Shown here: positions 27,062 to 36,142 of the stretch, piece after piece
How positions within the stretch are numbered: the stretch's first letter is position 1
How the letters are laid out: the number at the start of each line of letters is the position of its first letter
Assembly: GCA_050013875.1 (NCBI GenBank)
Contig: JBEKEK010000051.1
Coordinates: forward strand, 10,353 to 74,352
DNA: 64,000 nt
Reading direction: 5' to 3'
Source of the DNA: Trebonia sp050013875
Lineage (GTDB): Bacteria; Actinomycetota; Actinomycetes; Streptosporangiales; Streptosporangiaceae
The notes under the pieces: model-generated
The model's database searches: none
What the model saw: the letters and a program-made list of their open reading frames with translations, nothing else
Told to the model about the DNA's origin: nothing
Translations under genes and position numbers: made by a program

Positions 27062-28158
27062 AGAGCCGCGACCGCCGGGGCGGTGGCGAGCTGCGCGAGC
27101 AGATCATGGACCTTGGCGGCGCCGTCGGCAACCTCATGCCGCATGGCGTAGATGCCGATCAGCTTCTGCCCGCCGAGGTCGGGGGTAGCGTCCTGGACGA
27201 GCGGCCACGGGTGGGTGATGTCCGCGATCCGCTCCTTCATCGCGTCGAGGCGCAGGCCGGCCTCGGCGACCGGCCACCGGTCGAGCGGGTGGCCGCCTGG
27301 CCGGCTCTCGGCGCGCGATCCCGCGAGGTCGGAGGTGGCCGCGGCCATGGCGGCGTTGAACGCACGGCGGGCGTCCGAGTACTGCACGCTGGCCAGGATC
27401 GAGTGCCCCCAGCCGATCGCCGAGGCGGTGAAGATGTCTGACGGCGCGCCGACCGGGGCGACCCGGGCGACCCGGAACGCGGGCGTACATCGCGAGCCGC
27501 GCCCGGCGAACGCGAGCACCGCGTCCGGCCGCGGGCGCTCGCTCCCGGCCGACGGGTGGATGGCGTGCACCGCGATCCAGTCCCAGGTCGGCGTGAGCGA
27601 GGAGAGCACCGCGGCGCTGCGGAACCGGTAGCCGCTTTCCCCGGCGGGGTCGCACCGCGACCGCGGGTCGGCCAGCCGAAGGTCGCCGCCGGCCGAGGTC
27701 GCGCCGTGCCCGGCGGCGAAGAGCGCGCCGCGGGCGGCCTCAAGCAGTATCCAGCGGACCGAGTCGTCCCCGGCCCGGTAGGCGTCCGCCGCGGCGCCGG
27801 TCCAGTACAGATGGGCGCTGACCGCGAGCGCGGTGAGCGGGGCGTGCCGGGCGAGGCGCCGTTGCCCGCAGGCGGCCTGGCGCAGGGTGCAGCCGAGCCC
27901 GCCGAACTCCGGTGGCAGCGCCACCTTCAGGTAGCCCACGCCGTCCAGCTTGGCGATGTCCCGCCGCAGGACCGCGGCCACGTCCGGCCCGGTGCCCGAT
28001 GTCCCGGAGATCGCCGATGTCGCCGATCCGGCCCCGGGCAGCGCGGGGGCGCTGCCCGCGAGGACCTGCCCCGCGAACGCGCTCGCGTAGGGTGAGGTGC
28101 CGCCGAGCCGCGCCAGCAGGCTGTCGGTAAGCAGGTCACGGGGCCTGATCGGTGTCAT
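27058..28158 (-). CDS. Acyl-CoA dehydrogenase-like protein
   Basis: A 366-residue member of the acyl-CoA dehydrogenase fold, probably FAD-dependent. The N-terminal helical domain contains LDGVGYLKVALPPEFGGLG, the classic opening motif, then HLYWTGAAADAYRAGD and the mid-domain strand TPTWDWIAVHA. The C-terminal helices hold SILASVQYSDARRAFNAAMAA. I cannot identify the catalytic glutamate, and the flavin-contact motif normally in the middle domain is weak. It might therefore be an SfnB-like or monooxygenase-type member rather than a fatty-acid oxidation enzyme. An Ala/Gly/Ser-rich linker with SATSAISGTSGTG (about 45-57) interrupts the N-terminal region. It is transcribed away from bioB. Confidence 0.7.
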   Translation of the reverse strand: MTPIRPRDLLTDSLLARLGGTSPYASAFAGQVLAGSAPALPGAGSATSAISGTSGTGPDVAAVLRRDIAKLDGVGYLKVALPPEFGGLGCTLRQAACGQRRLARHAPLTALAVSAHLYWTGAAADAYRAGDDSVRWILLEAARGALFAAGHGATSAGGDLRLADPRSRCDPAGESGYRFRSAAVLSSLTPTWDWIAVHAIHPSAGSERPRPDAVLAFAGRGSRCTPAFRVARVAPVGAPSDIFTASAIGWGHSILASVQYSDARRAFNAAMAAATSDLAGSRAESRPGGHPLDRWPVAEAGLRLDAMKERIADITHPWPLVQDATPDLGGQKLIGIYAMRHEVADGAAKVHDLLAQLATAPAVAAL

Positions 28159-28565
28159 GGACCGGTTTCACTCCCTACGGGTTCGCGCTGATCCTCATCA
28201 GATCATGGGGGCGGGCGTAAAGTCAACTTATTTGGTAGGAATTATCTAGTTATGCTCATACCCGGTTGGGCGCCCCCTCGGCCCACTTGACGAAGGACGC
28301 GCACCGGCCGTCCGCTGGCGCAGGCGGCGATGTCCTCGACGGCGTCCCCGTAGCACATCCGACAACCATCATCGGTCACGTATCCCAGCTGCGGGGTCAG
28401 CAAGGCCCTCGGCCGGACCGCTGCCGATACCCCACTGGCAACGGTTCCTCATCATAGACGTCATGGGTCCCCCCCGCGATAGCCCGAGCACGGCGGGCTG
28501 CCTGGTCTTCGCGGTGGCTGGTCTCCCATCGGGCGGCCGCGGGCGGGCTGGTACCGTCTTCTCCC
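28159..28565. other. Divergent intergenic region upstream of bioB
   Basis: About 400 bp between the acyl-CoA dehydrogenase-like gene and bioB. The stretch at 28218-28258 is A/T-rich (TTATTTGG, GAATTATCTAGTTATG) and is the best promoter candidate for the minus-strand gene. A 45-codon minus-strand frame from about 28379 (GTG) begins with a CxxC (CRMC), but it lacks a good ribosome site and runs into the A/T-rich stretch, so I do not call it. No biotin-repressor palindrome was recognised. Confidence 0.45.
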
Positions 28566-29687
28566 ATGACCTGGCTTGACGCGCTCGCCGATAAGGCACT
28601 CGACGGTTCGCTCCCGACCCGGGAGGAAGCCCTCGCGGTACTCCGCTCGTCCGATGACGAGCTGATGGACTTGGTCGCGGCCGCGTTCCGCGTCCGGCGG
28701 CGCTTCTTCGGCCGCAGGGTCAAGCTGAACTACCTGGTCAACATCAAGTCCGGGCTCTGCCCCGAGGACTGCTTCTACTGCTCGCAGCGGGTCGGCTCGG
28801 CGGCCGACGTGCTCAAGTACAGCTGGCTGAAGACCGACGAGGTGATCGCCACCGCCGAGGCCGGCGTGGCCGGCGGGGCACGCCGGGTCTGCCTGGTGGC
28901 CAGCGGCCGGGGCCCGACTGACCGGGACATCGAGCGGGTGGCCGGGGCGATCGCCTCGTTCAAGGCGCGCAACCCGGAGGTGGAGGTCTGCGCCTGCCTC
29001 GGCCTGCTCTCCGACGGCCAGGCTGAGCGGCTGGCCACGGCCGGCACGACCGCGTACAACCACAACCTGAACACCTCGGGCGGCCACTACGCGGACATCT
29101 GCACCACCCACGAGTACGCGGACCGGGTATCGACGGTGGAAGCCGCGAAGGCGGCGGGCCTCTCGCCCTGCTCCGGCCTGATCGCGGGCATGGGGGAGAC
29201 CGACGAGGACCTGGTCGACGTGGCCTTCGCGCTGCGCGCGCTCTCGCCCGACTCGGTCCCTGTTAACTTCCTCATACCGTTCGACGGCACCCCGCTGGCG
29301 GGCCAGTGGGAGCTGACACCGCAGCGCTGCCTGCGCATCCTGGCGATGGTGCGGTTCGTCTGCCCGTCGGCCGAGGTCCGGCTGGCCGGCGGCCGCGAGA
29401 TCCACCTGCGCACCCTCCAGCCGCTGGCACTGCACGTCGTCAACTCGATTTTCCTCGGTGACTACCTGACCAGCGAGGGCCAGCCCGGCGCGGCCGACCT
29501 GGCGATGATCGCCGACGCCGGGTTTACCGTCGAAGGCGCCGAGAACCCGCCGGCCATCCGCGCGACGGCAACTCCGGCCCCGTCGGCGGCGCCGTTCGCC
29601 GCCGAGCTGACCCCCGACACCCCGCGCCCCGACCTGGTTCACGTGCGCCGCCGGGGCGCCGGCACCACCCTCCCCGCCAACACCTGA
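28566..29687 (+). CDS. bioB: Biotin synthase
   Basis: Radical SAM enzyme that inserts sulfur into dethiobiotin. The radical-SAM [4Fe-4S] site is CPEDCFYC (about residues 64-71). Other family motifs are KLNYLVNIKSGLC, RVCLVASGRGP, AYNHNLNTS, CSGLIAGMGET, NFLIPFDGTPL and LAGGREIHLR; the Arg in the last contacts the [2Fe-2S] site in studied enzymes. At 373 residues it has a C-terminal extension of about 40 residues rich in Ala, Pro and Thr beyond the usual end. The other bio genes are not in the window, and no small cysteine protein resembling the actinobacterial BioB helper BsaP follows it. Confidence 0.95.
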   Translation: MTWLDALADKALDGSLPTREEALAVLRSSDDELMDLVAAAFRVRRRFFGRRVKLNYLVNIKSGLCPEDCFYCSQRVGSAADVLKYSWLKTDEVIATAEAGVAGGARRVCLVASGRGPTDRDIERVAGAIASFKARNPEVEVCACLGLLSDGQAERLATAGTTAYNHNLNTSGGHYADICTTHEYADRVSTVEAAKAAGLSPCSGLIAGMGETDEDLVDVAFALRALSPDSVPVNFLIPFDGTPLAGQWELTPQRCLRILAMVRFVCPSAEVRLAGGREIHLRTLQPLALHVVNSIFLGDYLTSEGQPGAADLAMIADAGFTVEGAENPPAIRATATPAPSAAPFAAELTPDTPRPDLVHVRRRGAGTTLPANT

Positions 29688-29735
29688 CCCCGTCCCCGTC
29701 CGACCCGACTGGCCGGCCAGCGGGGAAGCACTGCG

Positions 29736-30524
29736 CTAGCGCAGGGCCGGCGCGACTCGGTAGTGGTAGCGATGGGAGTAGCGGAAGCCGCACCGCTCAT
29801 AGAGCGAAATAGCCGGGGCGTTGCTGGTCTCCACCTGGAGGAATACCTGGCCGATGCCGAGCTTGACGGCTTCGGCGCAGACCGCTCCGGTCATCGCCGT
29901 GCCCAGGCCGGCCCGCCTTCTGGCCGGCCGCACCTCGACGGCGGTGATCCCGGCCCAGCCGCCCGCGATCGAGAGCCGGGCGATAGCCAGCACGTCGTCG
30001 CCGGCCCGGATGCTGGCGAACGCCTGAGCGGGAGCCGAGGTCAGCACATCGCGCATCACCGCGGGCTGCCGGTCCTGACCGCGGTAGTGGTACGCGGCGA
30101 GCCACGCTTGGTCCGGTTCGGTGTCGACCTGGAACGCGGCCCCGCACGGAAGCCCGCCCGCGGCGAGGTCACGGATCGGGTTGGTGTCATCGGACAGGTC
30201 GGCCACCATGACGAAGGCCGGACCAGGGCGGGCCGTCCACGAGCGCGCGGACAAGGACCGGTCGAGTTCGCGGCCGGCGCAGTCCGCGTCAAGCAGCGCG
30301 GGCACCACGATCATGGGCGGCAGGCCGCGATCCCGGTACCAGCTGACGACGGTGTCGAGCGCGCTGTCAAGCGGCAGTCCAGGATCGCCGAGCGGCAGCG
30401 CCGAGTTGGCGCGGCCGGTGAACCCCTCGGCCGCCCGGAGCAGCCAGCCGCCCAGCCACTCTTCCTCGGTGCCCCGCCAGTGCCGCGCGGCCACCCGCTC
30501 AAGTTCGATGATCTGGTCGTACAC
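29736..30524 (-). CDS. GNAT-family acetyltransferase
   Basis: N-acetyltransferase of 262 residues from the GTG at 30524. Upstream in-frame codons (from 30623) are not domain-like. The C-terminal half is a typical GNAT fold with ITAVEVRPARRRAGLGTAM, the acetyl-CoA pyrophosphate loop, and VFLQVETSNAPAISLYERCGF, the final conserved block. The N-terminal half (LERVAARHWRGTEEEWLGGWLLRAAEGF) matches a two-domain type common in actinobacteria. Substrate unknown. It is convergent with bioB and divergent from ftsK. Confidence 0.9.
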   Translation of the reverse strand: MYDQIIELERVAARHWRGTEEEWLGGWLLRAAEGFTGRANSALPLGDPGLPLDSALDTVVSWYRDRGLPPMIVVPALLDADCAGRELDRSLSARSWTARPGPAFVMVADLSDDTNPIRDLAAGGLPCGAAFQVDTEPDQAWLAAYHYRGQDRQPAVMRDVLTSAPAQAFASIRAGDDVLAIARLSIAGGWAGITAVEVRPARRRAGLGTAMTGAVCAEAVKLGIGQVFLQVETSNAPAISLYERCGFRYSHRYHYRVAPALR

Positions 30525-30643
30525 CCCGCCATGATGCCCTGTTTCTGGTACAAACCGCACCACATATACCTGCGAGTCCCACCATGAACGGAACCGGCCG
30601 GAGAGTTGGTTATCGCTGGGCATCCGTCCGGTCTGGGGTCATT

Positions 30644-30682
30644 ATCGTGTCCCTTTTGGGGCATTATGAGGGGCGACACGAT
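30644..30682. promoter_or_regulatory. Inverted repeat upstream of ftsK
   Basis: ATCGTGTC (30644-30651) and GACACGAT (30675-30682) form a perfect 8-bp inverted repeat with a 23-base spacer, in the divergent region between the GNAT gene and ftsK. It may be an operator or a hairpin in a leader. No regulator is implied by the sequence. Confidence 0.35.
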
Positions 30683-30738
30683 GGGGGTTCGGGGGTTGGT
30701 CCCACGATGAGAGCGGGGTTCTGGCTACGTTTGTCAGT

Positions 30739-33717
30739 ATGGCTACCTCTCGGTCCAGGGGCTCGGCTGGCTCGCGGAGCGGGCGGGCGCGCGCGGTCGA
30801 CGACGATTACTACAACGATGAGTCGTCGGACGTGATCCTGCCGAGCGCGCCGCCGCGTGGTGCCAGGAGCGGCGGGACGAGCCGCGGTTCGGGCAGCACC
30901 GGGTCGGGCGGCAGCCGTAATGGCGGGTCAGGACGCGGCTCGGGACGGGGTACCGGGACCGGTGCGCGGACGTCCGGTAACCGGTCTGCCGGCGGCCGGA
31001 GCGGCGGGAGCGGTAACGCCGCCCGGGGCGGCCGGGGCGGGGCAGCCGCGGCAGCCGGCCAGGGCGGACGGCGGCCTGCCGCGAGCGGAAGAGGCGGAAC
31101 CGGCAAATCGGGGTCCGCTAAGAACAAGAAGGCGACGGCGACCAGGCGAGGCGGGCCGTCAACGGCGCCGACGAAGGACCCGGTCGTCATCCTGGTGCGC
31201 TGGGTCTACCGGGCCATCACCCAAGTCTGGCTCCTCATCGCCTGGGCGGTGGGGTCCACCGTGCGCCGGTTCGGGCGCAATGCGCGCGAGCTCGAATCCG
31301 ATCACCGGCGGGACGGCGTCGGGCTGTTCTTCCTCGGGCTGGCGATCGTGTTCGCCGGGGCCATCTGGGCGCGCATGGACAACCTGGCGGGCCAGGGCAT
31401 CTACAGCCTGACCAGCTCGGCGGTGGGCGAGGGGGCATTCGCCATCCCGGTGCTGCTCGCCCTGCTCGGCTGGCGGTTCTTCCGGCACCCGGACCGGAAT
31501 TCGGCGCTGCCGCCCGCGGAGATCGGCTGGACCGCGATGCTGGTCGGCGGGCTCGGCCTGTTCAGCATCGCCAGGGGCGTGCCCACGCTGGCGCACGCCG
31601 ACGGCGGCTGGCCCGCGGTCAGGACGGCCGGCGGGATAATCGGCCTGACGGCCTCCTGGCCGCTGGCCAAGGGGCTGACGCCCTGGGTGGCGACCCCGCT
31701 GCTCGGCCTGGTGGCCTGTTATGGACTGCTGGTCATGACCGGTACGCCGGTGCGTCACGTGCCGGGCCGGCTGGCCGAGCTGGCCGAGCTGTTCGGCTAC
31801 GAGCGGCCCGCGGCCGGCGATTACGACGACGAGGCTTACGACGAGGACGAGGACGGCGAGGTAACCGGCGGGCCGCGCCGCCGCGACATCGGCCGCGGTG
31901 CGATCAAGCTGAAGGGGGCCATCGAGGCCGGGGACCACGTCAAGCCCTACGACACCCCGGTGCTTGGCGGCGGGCGGCGCCGGGGCGGCGCGGCCGGCGC
32001 GGCCGGCCCGGCAGGCGCCGATGCGAGCGCGGCGCCGGCCCCCCTGCCGGAGGCCAGGATCGGTGACGACCTGCTTGAGGAGCTCGGCTTCAGCGCCCCC
32101 GACGGCGTCGTCGATTACCCGCCGGGCGCCGGCCACCCGGCCGAGGACGCCGGTATGGCGCCGGCCGCCGAGCCGCCGCCCGCCACGTCCCGGCCGCTGA
32201 CCCCGAGCCCGGTACTGCCGGGCAAGCAGCTGACGCTGACCGAATCGGCGGCGGGCAGTTACACGCTGCCGCCGACCGCGCTGCTTCGCCCGGGCACCCC
32301 GCACAAGCCGCGGACCAAGGCCAACGACGTCGTGATCGCCGCCCTGCAGGACGTCTTCGAGCAGTTCAAGGTGGACGCGCAGGTGGCCGGGTTCAGCCGG
32401 GGCCCGACGGTCACCAGGTACGAGATCGAGCTCGGCCCGGCGGTCAAGGTGGAGCGGGTCACCCAGCTGTCGAAGAACATCGCCTACGCGGTGAAGTCGG
32501 CCGACATCCGGATCCTGCCGGTGATCCCGGGCAAGTCGGCGATCGGGGTGGAGATCCCCAACGCGGACAAGGAGATCGTCAGCCTGGGCGACATGCTCCG
32601 CTCCGACGTCGCGCTGGCCGACCATCACCCGATGGTGGTCGGGCTGGGCAAGGACGTGGAGGGCAAGACGGTCCTCGCCAACCTGGCGAAGATGCCGCAC
32701 GTGCTGGTGGCCGGGGCGACCGGCAGCGGCAAGAGCGTGTGCCTGAACGGGCTGATCACCTCGGTGCTGATGCGGTCCACGCCGGACGAGGTGCGGATGA
32801 TCCTGATCGACCCCAAGCGGGTGGAGCTGTCGATTTACGAGGGCATCCCGCACCTGATCACGCCGATCATCACCAATCCGAAGAAGGCGGCCGAGGCCCT
32901 TGAGTGGGTCGTCGGGGAGATGGAGCGCCGCTACGACGACCTCGCGTCGTCGGGCTTCCGGCACGTGGACGACTTCAACAAGGCGGTCCGGGCGGGCAAG
33001 CTGACCGCGCCGCCGGGATCCGAGCGGGTCTACGAGCCTTACCCGTACCTGGTCGCGGTGGTCGACGAGCTGGCCGACCTGATGATGGTCGCGCCGCGCG
33101 ACGTGGAGGATTCCATCGTCCGGATCACCCAGCTGGCGCGGGCGGCGGGCATCCACCTGGTGATCGCCACCCAGCGCCCGTCGGTCGACGTGGTGACCGG
33201 TCTGATCAAGGCGAACGTGCCGTCGCGGCTGGCGTTCGCGGTCTCCTCCCTCACCGACTCCCGCGTCATCCTCGACCAGCCGGGGGCGGAGAAGCTGGTC
33301 GGCCAGGGCGACGCGCTGTTCCTGCCGATGGGCGCGTCCAAGCCGATCCGGCTGCAGAACGCCTTCGTCTCGGAGAAGGAGATCCGGGACATCGTTGAGC
33401 ACTGCAAGCTGCAGGCCCGTCCCGAGTACCGCAACGACGTCGCGGTGGTACCGGAGAAGCCCCGCGAGGTCGACGCCGAAATCGGCGACGACCTCGACCT
33501 GCTGATCGCGGCCGCCGAGCTGATTATCAGCAGCCAGTTCGGCTCAACGTCGATGCTGCAGCGCAAGCTCCGGGTGGGTTTCGCGAAGGCGGGCCGGCTG
33601 ATGGACCTGCTGGAGAGCCGGGGTATTGTCGGGCCAAGCGAAGGTTCCAAGGCGCGCGATGTCCTGAAAAGGCCGGATGACCTTGACGAGGTGCTTACGT
33701 CGCTGCGGGGCGGATAA
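30739..33717 (+). CDS. ftsK: DNA translocase FtsK/SpoIIIE
   Basis: Septal DNA pump that clears chromosomes during division or sporulation. At 992 residues, the first 130 are a basic, Gly/Ser/Arg-rich disordered region. Four or five membrane helices follow (about 150-345), then an acidic linker (YDDEAYDEDEDGE), then the motor. Walker A is VAGATGSGKSV (about 655-665), with LIDPKRVELSIYEG, the Walker B VVDELADLMM (about 773) and IATQRPSVDVVTG. The last 65 residues form the winged-helix gamma domain (TSMLQRKLRVGFAKAGRLMD) that reads orienting sequences. No Shine-Dalgarno precedes ATG 30739. A TACGTT hexamer seven bases before it may be a -10, which would make the message leaderless (inference). 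Confidence 0.97.
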   Translation: MATSRSRGSAGSRSGRARAVDDDYYNDESSDVILPSAPPRGARSGGTSRGSGSTGSGGSRNGGSGRGSGRGTGTGARTSGNRSAGGRSGGSGNAARGGRGGAAAAAGQGGRRPAASGRGGTGKSGSAKNKKATATRRGGPSTAPTKDPVVILVRWVYRAITQVWLLIAWAVGSTVRRFGRNARELESDHRRDGVGLFFLGLAIVFAGAIWARMDNLAGQGIYSLTSSAVGEGAFAIPVLLALLGWRFFRHPDRNSALPPAEIGWTAMLVGGLGLFSIARGVPTLAHADGGWPAVRTAGGIIGLTASWPLAKGLTPWVATPLLGLVACYGLLVMTGTPVRHVPGRLAELAELFGYERPAAGDYDDEAYDEDEDGEVTGGPRRRDIGRGAIKLKGAIEAGDHVKPYDTPVLGGGRRRGGAAGAAGPAGADASAAPAPLPEARIGDDLLEELGFSAPDGVVDYPPGAGHPAEDAGMAPAAEPPPATSRPLTPSPVLPGKQLTLTESAAGSYTLPPTALLRPGTPHKPRTKANDVVIAALQDVFEQFKVDAQVAGFSRGPTVTRYEIELGPAVKVERVTQLSKNIAYAVKSADIRILPVIPGKSAIGVEIPNADKEIVSLGDMLRSDVALADHHPMVVGLGKDVEGKTVLANLAKMPHVLVAGATGSGKSVCLNGLITSVLMRSTPDEVRMILIDPKRVELSIYEGIPHLITPIITNPKKAAEALEWVVGEMERRYDDLASSGFRHVDDFNKAVRAGKLTAPPGSERVYEPYPYLVAVVDELADLMMVAPRDVEDSIVRITQLARAAGIHLVIATQRPSVDVVTGLIKANVPSRLAFAVSSLTDSRVILDQPGAEKLVGQGDALFLPMGASKPIRLQNAFVSEKEIRDIVEHCKLQARPEYRNDVAVVPEKPREVDAEIGDDLDLLIAAAELIISSQFGSTSMLQRKLRVGFAKAGRLMDLLESRGIVGPSEGSKARDVLKRPDDLDEVLTSLRGG

Positions 33718-33895
33718 CGCGGAAAACGCGAATAACGCGAACATCACCGGAGAGCATGGGCAATTGCGGGGGCTGCGCCGACGTGACCGGGAGACGGCGA
33801 ATAATTTCCCGGAATACATTGCACTACTCTGAGTGACTCGTTGTGTTCGCTGGGTAAGAAGTGGTGAGGATCGAGACCTTTCCTGGAGGCGCAAC

Positions 33896-34648
33896 GTGAG
33901 CATCGGTGACACCTTGGCGGAAGCGCGGCGTCAGGCCGGTCTCACCCTTACGCAGGTAAGCCAGCAGACCAGGATCCGAGAATCGATCATCCGTTCGATC
34001 GAGCAGAACGACTTCTCGTCCTGCGGGGGCGACTTTTACGCACGCGGGCATATCCGGTCCATCGCGGGCGTAGTCGGCACCGACCCGGTCCCGCTGATCA
34101 GGGAGTACGACGAGGAGCACGGGGCGCCGGGCGGAATGCGCGCGTCGCAGATCTTCGAGCCCGCGACCCCGATCAGGATCCGCGAGCCCAAGAACCTGCA
34201 TCTCGGGCGGGTGTTCGCGGTGCTGGTGCTCGCGGCGCTCGGCTTCGGCGCCTACCACCTGTACACCACGCGCGACGCGCACGCGACGGCCAGCTCGACC
34301 GCCACGGTCCGCTCCAACTCGGCCGTGACCGCCAAGACGCACGACACCGGCAAGCCCGCCGCGCACAAGACGACCCCGGCCGGACCTCCCGAGGCGGTGA
34401 TCAGGCTGACCGCGGCGCAGGACTGCTGGGTGGGGCTGAACAGCCCGTCCGGCAAGTCGCTCTATCAGGGGACGGTGCTGGCCGGCTCCACCATGACCTG
34501 GCACGAGAAGAAGGCGGTCTCCATCGTGATCGGCAACCCGCTCGGGGTCACGCTGACCGTGAACGGCAGGCACCAGAAGATGAGCACCGTCCAGGTGGTC
34601 AGGCTGAGCATTAACCCGCTGAGCAAGACCCCGGTGACGGTCGGCTAG
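33896..34648 (+). CDS. RodZ-like helix-turn-helix membrane protein (HTH_25/DUF4115)
   Basis: A 250-residue protein with a cytoplasmic Cro/C1-type HTH (about 1-65: IGDTLAEARRQAGLTLTQVS). One membrane helix lies at about 103-123 (VFAVLVLAALGFGAYHL), followed by a Ser/Thr-rich spacer and a C-terminal DUF4115 beta domain (AQDCWVGLNSPSGKSLYQGT). This is the architecture of RodZ, a morphology protein, and of its actinobacterial relatives found between ftsK and rimO. The GTG start at 33896 has GGAGG six bases upstream (33885-33889). The region before it lies 178 bp downstream of ftsK and may have its own promoter. Confidence 0.88.
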   Translation: MSIGDTLAEARRQAGLTLTQVSQQTRIRESIIRSIEQNDFSSCGGDFYARGHIRSIAGVVGTDPVPLIREYDEEHGAPGGMRASQIFEPATPIRIREPKNLHLGRVFAVLVLAALGFGAYHLYTTRDAHATASSTATVRSNSAVTAKTHDTGKPAAHKTTPAGPPEAVIRLTAAQDCWVGLNSPSGKSLYQGTVLAGSTMTWHEKKAVSIVIGNPLGVTLTVNGRHQKMSTVQVVRLSINPLSKTPVTVG

Positions 34649-34714
34649 CGGTTGTGACCCTGCCCGCCGCCAGCCGATGACAGCGGGCATCCCGCAATCA
34701 CATACCCTCTGCGT

Positions 34715-36142
34715 GTGTCTAGTTCCCGTACCGTCAGCCTGGTTACTCTCGGCTGCGCGCGCAACGAGGTGGACTCCGAAGAACTCGCCGCCCGCCTGGC
34801 GGCGGGTGGCTGGACGCTGCGCGAGGAAGGGGAGGACGCGGACGTCGTCCTCGTCAACACCTGCGGCTTCATCCAGGCAGCCAAGCAGGAGTCCATCGAC
34901 GAGGTGATCGCGGCGGCCGAGTCGGGCGTCAAGGTGGCCGCCGTTGGGTGCCTGGCCGAGCGTTATGGCACCGAACTCGCCTCCGCCCTCGAAGAAGAGG
35001 ACGTCGATGCCCAGGTGCTCGGCTTCGACGACTACGCCGACATCGCCTCCCGCCTCGATGACGTGCTGGCGGGCAAGCAGCGGCCCGCGCACGTGGCCAG
35101 GGACCGCCGCACCCTGCTGCCGGTGAGCCCGGCCAGCAGGCAGGCGGACCGCGAAGCCGATCTGACCGCTCGCTGGGTGCCGCCCCTGCCGCCCGGCGTC
35201 GCGCCCGCTTCCGGCCCGCAGGTGATGCGCAGGCGGCTCGCGGGCGGCGTCACCGCGCCGCTGAAGATCGCCTCCGGCTGCGATCGCCGGTGCTCGTTCT
35301 GCGCCATCCCCTCGTTCCGCGGCGCGTTCGTCTCCAGGCGCCCGCCTGAGCTGCTCGCCGAGGCGGAGTGGCTGGCCTCCACTGGTGTCCGCGAGCTGCT
35401 GCTGGTCAGCGAGAACTCCACCTCCTACGGCAAGGACCTGGGGGACCTGCGGCTGCTTGAGGGCGTACTGCCGGAGCTGGCGAAGATCGAGGGCATCGCC
35501 CGGGTGCGGGTCAGCTACCTGCAGCCCGCCGAGGTCCGGCCGGGGCTGGTCGACGTGCTGACGTCGACCCCAGGCGTGGTGCCGTACTTCGACCTGTCGT
35601 TCCAGCATGCCAGTGGCCCGGTGCTCCGCCGGATGCGCCGCTTCGGTGACCGGGCGCGCTTCACCGGGCTCATCGAGCGGGTCAGGCAGGCCTGCCCGAC
35701 GGCCGGCGTCCGGTCCAACTTCATCGTCGGCTTCCCCGGCGAGACGGCCGAGGACCTGCGCGAGCTTGAGCTGTTCCTGAGTGAGGCCCGGCTGGACGCG
35801 ATCGGGATCTTCGGTTACTCCGACGAGGACGGCACCGAGGCCGCCACCTTCGCCGACGAGACCAAGCTGGCAGAGGACGAGATCGCGCGACGGGTTAACG
35901 AGTTCGCCGACATCGCCGAGGAGGTCATGGCGCAGCGCGCCGCTGACCGGATCGGCGAGACGGTCGAGGTGCTGGTGGAGGAGGTGCTCGGGGACGGCCG
36001 GTACGAAGGCCGGGCCGCGCACCAGGCGCCGGACGTGGACGGTTCGACAACGCTGCTCGCGGGCCGCGCGCTGGCCCCAGGCGACCTTGTGGAGGCGCGC
36101 GTGGTGGAGTCGGCTGGCGCCGACCTGGTCGCCCGCGCGTGA
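34715..36142 (+). CDS. rimO: Ribosomal protein S12 methylthiotransferase RimO
   Basis: Radical SAM enzyme that methylthiolates an aspartate of ribosomal protein S12. It is 475 residues long. The N-terminal UPF0004 domain supplies three cluster cysteines in LGCARNEVDSEE, VNTCGFI and AVGCLAER. The radical-SAM motif is CDRRCSFCAIP (about residues 189-199). The C-terminal TRAM domain ends LVEARVVESAGADLVA. A linker (about 120-170) between the domains is longer and more basic than in E. coli. GTG 34715 is the start. Its TGA overlaps the pgsA GTG by 4 nt, so the two are coupled. Confidence 0.96.
   Translation: MSSSRTVSLVTLGCARNEVDSEELAARLAAGGWTLREEGEDADVVLVNTCGFIQAAKQESIDEVIAAAESGVKVAAVGCLAERYGTELASALEEEDVDAQVLGFDDYADIASRLDDVLAGKQRPAHVARDRRTLLPVSPASRQADREADLTARWVPPLPPGVAPASGPQVMRRRLAGGVTAPLKIASGCDRRCSFCAIPSFRGAFVSRRPPELLAEAEWLASTGVRELLLVSENSTSYGKDLGDLRLLEGVLPELAKIEGIARVRVSYLQPAEVRPGLVDVLTSTPGVVPYFDLSFQHASGPVLRRMRRFGDRARFTGLIERVRQACPTAGVRSNFIVGFPGETAEDLRELELFLSEARLDAIGIFGYSDEDGTEAATFADETKLAEDEIARRVNEFADIAEEVMAQRAADRIGETVEVLVEEVLGDGRYEGRAAHQAPDVDGSTTLLAGRALAPGDLVEARVVESAGADLVARA

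Noticed and set aside
28245..28379. Minus-strand 45-codon frame with CRMC near bioB, considered as a BsaP-like helper.
   Set aside because: It lacks the paired CxxC(G) and the tryptophan-rich C-terminus expected of BsaP, points away from bioB and has no ribosome site.
33731..33740. GCGAAC between ftsK and the RodZ-like gene, considered as a ClgR site.
   Set aside because: The partner half-site matches only in part, and such short GC motifs occur often by chance in this genome.
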